Origin: Caribbeanibacter sp964518305
Lineage (GTDB): Bacteria > Gemmatimonadota > Gemmatimonadetes > Palauibacterales > Palauibacteraceae
DNA length: 64,000 bases
Assembly: GCA_964518305.1 (NCBI GenBank)
Contig: CAZFDK010000001.1
Location: 1 to 64,000, forward strand
Direction of reading: 5' to 3'
The number at the start of each line of letters is the position of its first letter. The first letter of the stretch is position 1. Positions 24,799-30,573 of this stretch are shown piece after piece. A program made the position numbers and the translations under genes. The notes beneath the pieces were generated by a model that worked only from the letters and a program-made list of their open reading frames with translations, had not been told where the DNA came from and did not search any database.

Positions 24799-26250
24799 TC
24801 ATGCCGGCGTATCTCCGACGCCGCCCCCTGATTCGTGGCTTTTCCCCTCCTCCGCGGGGAGCACCTTGTCCGGATTGCACCGGCCACCCGGGTCGAAGGC
24901 CCGCTTCACCCGGCGCTGCGCGGCCAGCTCTTCCTCACTGAAGATAAGTGGCATGTACTCGCGCTTGTCCAGGCCGACCCCGTGCTCTCCGGTGATCGTC
25001 CCGCCGGCCTCCACGCAGAGCTCCATGATCTCCGCGCTGGCCCGCTCCACGCGCCGAAGCTGCTCGGCGTCCCGGCGGTCGAACAGCAGGTTGGGATGGA
25101 CGTTCCCGTCGCCGGCGTGGAAAAAGTTGGCCAGCGTGACGTCGTGTTCCTCGGCGATGCGCTCGATCTCCGGCAGCAGGTCGGGCAGGGAGCTCCTGGG
25201 CACGGCGGCGTCCTGGACGAGAATGTCCGGCGCCAATCGGCCGAGCGCCCCGTACGCCTTCTTCCGTGCCTGCCAGAGCTGCCTCCGCCGCTCGTCCTCG
25301 CGGGCCACCTCGACGCTCCGGGCCCCCGCGGCCTCCAGCACCGCGCGGACGCGCGACACCTCCGCGTCGACCTCCTCCTCCAGCCCCTCGCTCTCCACGA
25401 TGAGTGCGGCGCCGGCGTCCCTGGGAAGGCCGGCGGCGAACTCTGATTCCTCGACGATCCGGATGGTGTTCCTGTCCACCAGCTCCAGCGCCACGGGCAG
25501 GAGGCCCTCGCCGATGATCCGGCTCACGGCGGCACCGGCGGTCCCCACGTCGTCGAACAGGGCCAGGGCCGTCCCCACGGCCGGCGCCCGGGGTGCCAGC
25601 CGGACCCGGATCCGGGTCACCACGCCCAGAGTCCCCTCGGAGCCGACGACCAGGCCAGCCAGGTCCAGCCCGCCGTCGTCGCCCCGGTCCAACCGCAGCA
25701 GACGACCGTCCGGGAGCACCAGGTCGAGGCCCAGCACGTGATCCGTTGTGACCCCGTCCCTGAGGCAGTGGGGGCCACCGGCGTTGGTGGCGACGTTGCC
25801 GCCGATGGTGCAGGTGGAGCCGCTGGCGGGATCCGGCAGGTAGCGGAGCCCGTGGGCCGCGGCGGCCGCGCTGATCTCGTCGGTGACGACGCCGGGCTCC
25901 ACCGTCGCACGCCGCGCGTCCGGATCGAGATCCAGGATTCGGTTCAGGCGCACCGTGGCGACCAGTACGGCGTCGCGGGCGATGGCGCCGCCGGCGAGAC
26001 CGGTGCCGGAGCCGCGCGGCACGAAGGGCACCTCCGCCTCGTGCAGTAGACCGACGACCGCCGTCGTCTCCTTCTCCGTGCCCGGAAAGACGACCGCTGC
26101 GGGGTCACCACGGACCGAGGTCAGGGCGTCGGACTCGTAGGCCGCCAGGCGGGCCGGCTTGGTGATGACGTGGTCCGGGCCCACCGTCTCCTCCAGGCGG
26201 CAGGCCAGCGGCTCCGGGATCGGGGTGGAACTGCGGTGCATCACGGGCAT
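24799..26250 (-). CDS. glcD: Glycolate oxidase subunit GlcD (FAD-linked oxidase)
   Basis: A 483-residue flavoprotein. The FAD-binding PCMH domain shows VPFVPRGSGTGLAGGAI near 74-90, DPASGSTCTIGGNVATNAGG near 140-160 and VVGSEGTLGVVTRI near 205. The substrate domain has NFFHAGDGNVHPNLLFD near 375-391, with the catalytic His pair, and TGEHGVGLDKREYM near 425. It oxidises glycolate or a similar 2-hydroxy acid. It is the first gene of the minus-strand run and starts near the tRNA promoter region. The first Met is used; a second Met four codons on is an alternative. Confidence 0.93.
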   Translation of the reverse strand: MPVMHRSSTPIPEPLACRLEETVGPDHVITKPARLAAYESDALTSVRGDPAAVVFPGTEKETTAVVGLLHEAEVPFVPRGSGTGLAGGAIARDAVLVATVRLNRILDLDPDARRATVEPGVVTDEISAAAAAHGLRYLPDPASGSTCTIGGNVATNAGGPHCLRDGVTTDHVLGLDLVLPDGRLLRLDRGDDGGLDLAGLVVGSEGTLGVVTRIRVRLAPRAPAVGTALALFDDVGTAGAAVSRIIGEGLLPVALELVDRNTIRIVEESEFAAGLPRDAGAALIVESEGLEEEVDAEVSRVRAVLEAAGARSVEVAREDERRRQLWQARKKAYGALGRLAPDILVQDAAVPRSSLPDLLPEIERIAEEHDVTLANFFHAGDGNVHPNLLFDRRDAEQLRRVERASAEIMELCVEAGGTITGEHGVGLDKREYMPLIFSEEELAAQRRVKRAFDPGGRCNPDKVLPAEEGKSHESGGGVGDTPA

Positions 26251-26376
26251 AAGAGATTAGACGAACCGGCCGGCGTGAACAACGTGAGGTCGGTCGGAGT
26301 GGGACGGTATCTCCGGTTCGGACTCCCCTCGGGATCGGGGCGGCCGGCGGCCCGATGAGGGCCCGAAAGCCGCGGG

Positions 26377-26405
26377 TTGACAGCCCCGATGAGGGTGAGT
26401 AGGAT
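26377..26405 (+). promoter_or_regulatory. Sigma-70-type promoter of the tRNA island
   Basis: A perfect -35 box TTGACA is followed after exactly 17 bases by a -10 box TAGGAT. The predicted transcript start would be about 10 bases before the first initiator tRNA gene. This is one of the clearest consensus promoters in the window. Confidence 0.75.
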
Positions 26406-26420
26406 ACCCGGCCCACGCGA

Positions 26421-26494
26421 TGCGGGGTGGAGCAGTCTGGTAGCTCATCGGGCTCATAACCCGAAGGTCGCAGGTTCGAATCCTGCCCCCGCTA
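26421..26494 (+). tRNA. Initiator tRNA-fMet (CAT), copy 1
   Basis: The full cloverleaf can be drawn: anticodon CAT, three G-C pairs at the base of the anticodon stem (GGG/CCC), A11:T24, T-arm GCAGG-TTCGAAT-CCTGC. The first pair is mismatched (T1 against T72), the initiator-type feature. No CCA is encoded. It is identical to the second copy downstream. Confidence 0.95.
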
Positions 26495-26547
26495 TACGAC
26501 AGCACCCGACGCTCGGGCGGAGGCGAGCGCCGGCTCAGCTGATTCGG

Positions 26548-26621
26548 TGCGGGGTGGAGCAGTCTGGTAGCTCATCGGGCTCATAACCCGAAGGTCGCAG
26601 GTTCGAATCCTGCCCCCGCTA
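26548..26621 (+). tRNA. Initiator tRNA-fMet (CAT), copy 2
   Basis: Identical to copy 1 over all 74 bases, including the T1/T72 mismatch and the three G-C pairs of the anticodon stem. A short T-run (CCTTTTTC) follows directly, but there is no separate hairpin. The next 255 bases up to tRNA-Asn hold no recognised gene apart from a terminator near their end. Confidence 0.95.
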
Positions 26622-26823
26622 CCTTTTTCGTGGAGGCGGGCACGGACAGTCGCCGATCCGGAACCAGGTGAGACACCACGTGTTCCCACTTCGAAGCAGC
26701 GACTTCAGGCACCGTTGGAAGCGACACGGCTGGCCGGGGGAACGCGGCGGGAGCCGGGCGGCGTCCGGGGGGCGGACGGTCCGCTGAGGCGAGACGCCTT
26801 CGAGGCTCCACGTACCGCCCACG

Positions 26824-26848
26824 CCCCGCCCAGCCGGCGGGGTTTTTT
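26824..26848 (+). terminator. Rho-independent terminator after the fMet tRNAs
   Basis: The stem CCCCGCC/GGCGGGG with a 5-base loop is followed by six T. It would end the transcript from the tRNA promoter, or that of an unrecognised small RNA in the 200 bases before it. The tRNA-Asn gene begins 28 bases later and therefore needs its own promoter or read-through. Confidence 0.8.
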
Positions 26849-26876
26849 GCTGGATGGAGGGGAAGGCAGGTCTCCT

Positions 26877-26948
26877 TCCGGGGTAGCTCAGTGGCAGAGC
26901 GGGTGGCTGTTAACCACTTAGTCGCGGGTTCGAATCCCGCCCCCGGAG
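26877..26948 (+). tRNA. tRNA-Asn (GTT)
   Basis: Acceptor TCCGGGG/CCCCGGA with G73, anticodon loop CTGTTAA, T-arm CGGG-type with TTCGAAT. No encoded CCA. Confidence 0.94.
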
Positions 26949-26989
26949 CTTTCGGGAGCCCGGGCCGCTCGGACCGGCCGCCAGCGGAG

Positions 26990-27061
26990 GCCTGGGTAGC
27001 TCAGGGGTAGAGCACCGCTCTGAAAAAGCGGGTGTCGGAGGTTCGACTCCTCCCCCAGGCA
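26990..27061 (+). tRNA. tRNA-Phe (GAA)
   Basis: Acceptor GCCTGGG/CCCAGGC with A73, anticodon loop CTGAAAA in the stem CCGCT/AGCGG, T-loop TTCGACT. No encoded CCA. Confidence 0.94.
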
Positions 27062-27082
27062 TGGACAGAGGGGCGACCTGAT

Positions 27083-27155
27083 AGGGGCGTAGCTCAACTG
27101 GGAGAGCTCCGGTCTCCAAAACCGGCGGTTGGGGGTTCGAGTCCCTCCGCCCCCG
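27083..27155 (+). tRNA. tRNA-Trp (CCA)
   Basis: Anticodon loop CTCCAAA in the stem CCGGT/ACCGG. The acceptor AGGGGCG/CGCCCCC has an A1/C72 mismatch; tRNA-Trp usually has A1:U72. G73 is the normal tryptophan discriminator. No encoded CCA end. Confidence 0.92.
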
Positions 27156-27180
27156 CTCTCCGGCCTCGTGCCGGAGCCCT

Positions 27181-27252
27181 GCTCGCGTAGCTCAGGGGTA
27201 GAGCGCGTCCTTGGTAAGGACGAGGCCACGGGTTCGAATCCCGTCGCGAGCT
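27181..27252 (+). tRNA. tRNA-Thr (GGT)
   Basis: Acceptor GCTCGCG/CGCGAGC with T73, anticodon loop TTGGTAA in the stem CGTCC/GGACG, T-arm ACGGG-TTCGAAT-CCCGT. Confidence 0.94.
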
Positions 27253-27274
27253 CTGGTTGCCGGTCGAAGGCGGT

Positions 27275-27348
27275 GCGCCCGTAGCTCAGCTGGATAGAGC
27301 ATCGGCCTTCTAAGCCGAGGGTCGCAGGTTCGAATCCTGCCGGGCGCG
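27275..27348 (+). tRNA. tRNA-Arg (TCT)
   Basis: Acceptor GCGCCCG/CGGGCGC with G73, anticodon loop CTTCTAA in a TCGGC/GCCGA stem, T-arm GCAGG-TTCGAAT-CCTGC. Reads AGA and AGG codons, which should be rare in this GC-rich genome. Confidence 0.94.
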
Positions 27349-27420
27349 TCACGGAACGGAGCCTTCGGATCGCGGTAGCTTTGCAGGCCCGGCCAGGAGG
27401 TCGGCAGCAGGGTATACATT

Positions 27421-27473
27421 GCCCCCGTCGTCTAATGGCTCAGGACATCACTCTTTCAAGGTGAAGATAGGGG
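27421..27473 (+). tRNA. tRNA-Glu (TTC), cut by an assembly gap
   Basis: The 5' acceptor GCCCCCG, the D-arm and the anticodon loop CTTTCAA are present. The sequence breaks off at the start of the T-stem (AGGGG), where ten N begin. The expected T-loop and 3' acceptor are not found after the gap, so about 20 or more bases are missing. Confidence 0.85.
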
Positions 27474-27483
27474 NNNNNNNNNN
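27474..27483. other. Assembly gap (10 N) inside tRNA-Glu
   Basis: A run of ten N, the usual placeholder for a scaffold gap of unknown size. It removes the 3' end of tRNA-Glu. The missing part cannot be only ten bases, since at least a T-loop, half a T-stem and an acceptor strand are absent. Confidence 0.95.
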
Positions 27484-27555
27484 CTCCGGACGCCGTCGGG
27501 GAGACGACGCGCGGCGCCGGAGCGAGGTGAACAGGACAGGACGGACGATGCACGT

Positions 27556-27628
27556 GGGGCCGTAGCTCAGTTGGGAGAGCGCGTGAATGGCATTCACGAG
27601 GTCACGGGTTCGAGTCCCGTCGGCTCCA
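27556..27628 (+). tRNA. tRNA-Ala (GGC)
   Basis: Anticodon loop ATGGCAT in the stem CGTGA/TCACG. The acceptor GGGGCCG/CGGCTCC contains the G3:U70 wobble pair, the identity element for alanyl-tRNA synthetase. A73; no encoded CCA. Confidence 0.95.
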
Positions 27629-27655
27629 CTTTCTGACACTGGTTGCTTGACACTG

Positions 27656-27728
27656 GCGGCGCTAGCTCAACTGGCAGAGCAACGGACTCTTAATCCGTAG
27701 GTTCGGGGTTCAAGTCCCTGGCGCCGCA
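27656..27728 (+). tRNA. tRNA-Lys (CTT)
   Basis: Acceptor GCGGCGC/GCGCCGC with A73, anticodon loop CTCTTAA in a CGGA/TCCG stem, T-loop TTCAAGT. Confidence 0.94.
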
Positions 27729-27746
27729 CCTCGCTGTGCGACAGAG

Positions 27747-27824
27747 GTGCCCGTAGCTCAGCTCGGATAGAGCGTCGGCCTCCGGAGCCGAAGGTCGCAG
27801 GTTCGAATCCTGCCGGGCGCACCA
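27747..27824 (+). tRNA. tRNA-Arg (CCG), with CCA following
   Basis: Acceptor GTGCCCG/CGGGCGC with A73, anticodon loop CTCCGGA in the stem TCGGC/GCCGA. It is the only complete tRNA of the island followed directly by CCA. The CCA also belongs to the left arm of a 20-bp hairpin, so its presence may be chance. Confidence 0.92.
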
Positions 27825-27865
27825 TATAAAAATGCCGGCCAACATGCCGGCGTTTTTATATGGTG
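27820..27865. terminator. 20-bp hairpin, probable bidirectional terminator
   Basis: Arms CACCATATAAAAATGCCGGC and its near-exact reverse complement flank the loop CAACAT; the only non-Watson-Crick pair is one T/G. Five T follow the inner GCCGGC stem on the plus strand and on the minus strand, as expected for a two-way intrinsic terminator. The right arm continues into sequence that ends in an antisense tRNA T-arm piece at the next assembly gap, so a fold-back assembly artefact is also possible. Confidence 0.55.
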
Positions 27866-27890
27866 TATTTGACAAGCTTCGAACCTGCGA

Positions 27891-27900
27891 NNNNNNNNNN
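27891..27900. other. Assembly gap (10 N) at the 5' end of tRNA-Leu(CAG)
   Basis: Ten N replace at least the 5' acceptor strand of the following tRNA-Leu. The base just before the gap ends the 13-mer TTCGAACCTGCGA, the reverse complement of the T-arm shared by several tRNAs here, which is where a short-read assembler would break. Confidence 0.95.
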
Positions 27901-27980
27901 TGGCGGAACTGGCAGACGCGCAGGGTTCAGGACCCTGTGGGACTTGTAATCCCGTGGGGGTTCGAATCCCCCCCCGAGCA
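27901..27980 (+). tRNA. tRNA-Leu (CAG), 5' acceptor lost in the gap
   Basis: Begins at position 8 of the tRNA. Anticodon loop TTCAGGA in the stem CAGGG/CCCTG, a class II variable arm, T-arm GGGGG-TTCGAAT-CCCCC, 3' acceptor CCCGAGC with A73. The matching 5' strand should be GCTCGGG. Confidence 0.88.
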
Positions 27981-28075
27981 CTGGCGGGCGCACGGTGTCG
28001 AGTCGCAGGGCTCGACGTCGCGTCTCCGGAGGCCGGCGCCCTCGACCGGCCCGACGGACCGGGGCCACGCGCCAT

Positions 28076-28161
28076 GCCCAGGTGCTGGAACTGGCAGACA
28101 GGCTAGCTTGAGGGGCTAGTGCCCCTTTGTGGGCGTGTGGGTTCGAATCCCACCCTGGGCA
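28076..28161 (+). tRNA. tRNA-Leu (GAG)
   Basis: Acceptor GCCCAGG/CCTGGGC with A73, anticodon loop TTGAGGG in the stem CTAGC/GCTAG, a long class II variable arm, T-loop TTCGAAT. 86 bases, no encoded CCA. Confidence 0.93.
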
Positions 28162-28191
28162 CTGCGTGAAGACAGAGTGACGACGCGTATT

Positions 28192-28266
28192 GCGCCCGTA
28201 GCTCAGCTCGGAGAGAGCGCAGGCTTGCGGAGCCTGAGGCCGCAGGTTCGAATCCTGCCGGGCGCG
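28192..28266 (+). tRNA. tRNA-Arg (GCG)
   Basis: Acceptor GCGCCCG/CGGGCGC with G73, anticodon loop TTGCGGA in the stem CAGGC/GCCTG, T-arm GCAGG-TTCGAAT-CCTGC. The anticodon is GCG. Most bacteria read CGU/CGC with an ACG anticodon whose first A is deaminated to inosine. Confidence 0.93.
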
Positions 28267-28274
28267 CTGTGAGA

Positions 28275-28313
28275 CCCCGTTTGCCGCGATGACTCACGCG
28301 GCGGCGGGGTTTT
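28275..28313 (+). terminator. Terminator at the end of the tRNA island
   Basis: A strong GC hairpin (CCCCG...GCCGCG pairing with CGCGGC...CGGGG) followed by TTTTC. It closes the tRNA island and faces the convergent TPR gene. Confidence 0.78.
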
Positions 28314-28319
28314 CGCCTT

Positions 28320-30391
28320 TCAGGGAGGCTCCCCCGCGCTACGCCGCAGCCGCTGGCGCATCCGCTCCATGTCGTCCTCGAGGATCGTGAGGATCTTCCG
28401 GTAGCGGAGGTGGTCCCGGAACGGGCCGAAGGCCGGATCGACCCGGAGCCAGCGGGATGCCGGAATCCCGCCTGATAGGCCCGCTCCAGCCAATCGAAGG
28501 CCTGGTCCTGCTCGCCGAGGGCGGCATGGGCCGCCGCCAGGTCCCAGCGGGTCGGCCTCTCGACCCCCGCGTCCAGTCGCCGACGGTTCTCCTCGATCGC
28601 GTTCTCGAGGATCTTCCTCCCCGCCTGCTCCTGACTGGACTGAATCAGCGAGAGACCCAGCAGAGTTCCCGTGTAGTGCCAGTACACCAGCTCATTGTCC
28701 GGGGCCAGTTGCAGCGACTCACGTGCCCAGCTCGCCGAGCGGTCGAAGGCACCGACCATGTAGGCTCCACCGGCGGCCTGCGTCCACGCGAGGGCGTCGT
28801 CCGGTGACCGGCGCACGCTCCGCTCGGCTTCCCGGAGAGCCGCCTCCCGGTCGCCGCGGTAGACAGCCAGCTGGATGGCCAGGCCCTGTGCGTGGACGGA
28901 CTCCGGGGCGAGGCGGAGGGCGTCCTCGAGCCACTGCCCCGCGTCCCGGTCCATGCCGAGGTGAGTGTAGGCATAGGCCAGCGAGCGCCGCGGAGAGGCG
29001 TTGTCCGGCTCCAGTCGCGCCGAACGGCGATACCACCGGACGGCCTCGTCGTAGCGGCCGAGCAGGAGGACGACCTGGCCGACGCTCTGGACCGCCGCGG
29101 CGTCGTTCGGCTCCAGACGGGCGGCCGTCCGAAACGACGTCAGGGCTTCCCGGAGGCGTCCCTGAACCCGGTAAGCGTAGCCGAGCGCCCGGTGTGCCTC
29201 GGCCAGGTCGCCATTCAGCTCGAGTGACGTCCGGGCGGCGCGGACCGCGGAGTCCGCCCACGCCCGAGGGTCGCCGAACCGTCCCACCTTCCGCGCCAGG
29301 GCCTCCCCGAGACCGGCCCACGCCGGGGCGAAGCCGCTGTCGATGGCGACGGCCTCTCGGAAGAGACGGATCGCCCTCCCGTTGGCCGCCTCCTCGTAGC
29401 GGTTGTACTCGGTCCGGCCCCGGAGGTACAGCTCGTAGGCCTCTGAGCTCTCCGTGGGTCGGGCGGCGATCCGCTCCCGCTCGTCCGGCGATAGCCTGGC
29501 CTCGAGCGCCCGTGCCACGCGACCGGCGATCTCGGTCTGGATGGCGAAGACGTCCTCCAGCCGGCGGTCGTAGCTCTCCGCCCAGAGGTGGTCGCGGCTG
29601 CGGGGATCGATGAGCTGCAGGGTGATCCGCACGCGCTCACCCGACTTCCGCACGCTCCCCTCCAGGACAGCAGCGGCGTCCAGCTCCCGGCCGATCTCCG
29701 CGACAGACCGGTCCGTGTCCCGGTACCGCACCATGGTCGTCCGGGCGAACACGCCGAGTTCCGAGATCTTCGCGAGCTGGGTGAGAATCTCTTCGTGCGT
29801 CCCCGCCGCGAAGTACTCGTTCTCTCGGTCCCGGCTCATGTTCGCGAGGGGCAGCACGGCGACGAAGGGGCGGTCCCGGGCCGGGTACCGACGGGCCCCG
29901 GCTTCGGCGGCGACGGAGTCCGCCCCCGTCACGGCTGGGTTCGGCTCCCCTTTGCTTCCGACAGCGATCCACCAGATGCCGGCTGCCGCCGCCAGCGTCA
30001 GCGTCACCCCCACCCACCAGGTTCCTCCCCATGAAGCCCCCGGTCCCTCGGGCGACCGGATCCGGCGGACGCCGTCCGGCGTCATCTCGAACGCCCAGGC
30101 CAGAACCACGGCCACCGGGAAGCCGACGATCACGAAGGCGATCAGGAGCTCGTCCGCCCACTCGGGCAGGGTGGTGGCGGGGACGAGCAGATTGACGACC
30201 TGGAGGCCCACGAAGGCGACGACCAGATAGGTGGCCGCTACGCGGTAGACATTCCTCCTCCGGACCTCCCTGAGGAAGCGGAGGACGTCCTGTGAAAGGC
30301 TCGGTATGGAGCTGGCCCCGGCGAGGGAGGTTGGACCCGGAGGCCGATTCCTCTGTGGCGTGCAGGGTTCGGCGGCGGTGCGTGCGGACAC
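28320..30391 (-). pseudogene. TolB-like/TPR membrane protein, frameshifted near its C-terminus
   Basis: About 690 residues. The N-terminus has VLRFLREVRRRNVYRVAATY and two or three membrane helices (about 45-105 and 130-150). A cytoplasm-to-envelope TolB-like domain follows (PFVAVLPLANMSRDRENEYF through RDHLWAESYDRRLEDVFAIQ), then about nine TPR repeats to the end. The body is intact, but near 28455 one base is missing. The family-typical end, WLRVDPAFGPFRDHLRYRKI and on to GEPP, is read in another frame and stops at 28320-28322. Unshifted, the frame runs into the antisense of the tRNA genes. Either a sequencing indel or a late frameshift that still leaves most domains. Start GTG uncertain; family members usually begin close to VLRFLRE. 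Confidence 0.75.
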
Positions 30392-30573
30392 AAAGGTAGC
30401 CCCCGATCCCTGCCGGCACTACTCCGTTCCACCGAGCATGAAGCACCGCTGGATTCCGAGGCGGCCGACGGTCCCCCTCCGGCACCCGCCGACCGCGCTT
30501 GTAAGTTCGCGATTGAGAAATAAGTCTGTACGTACGTGTCTTCGGATCGCATCCGCTCGCGAGGGGGCCGACC

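Noticed and set aside
26622..26823. A possible small RNA (SRP RNA or tmRNA) between tRNA-fMet and the terminator
   Set aside because: The region precedes a terminator, but neither the SRP loop GGAAG motif nor a tmRNA tRNA-like end could be found in the right arrangement.
27820..27865. The 20-bp inverted repeat as insertion sequence ends or an attachment site
   Set aside because: No transposase or integrase lies nearby, and the T-runs fit a terminator. No mobile element was found anywhere in the window.
26257..28075. Small minus-strand reading frames with peptides such as GFEPATFGL, GRIRTCDLR and DSNLRPSAP
   Set aside because: These are antisense translations of tRNA arms, a well-known source of false proteins. 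Each one overlaps a tRNA gene of the plus strand.
28103..28319. C-terminal extension of the TPR protein into the tRNA genes
   Set aside because: The extension is the antisense of tRNA-Arg(GCG) and tRNA-Leu(GAG) and arises only from the frameshift near 28455.
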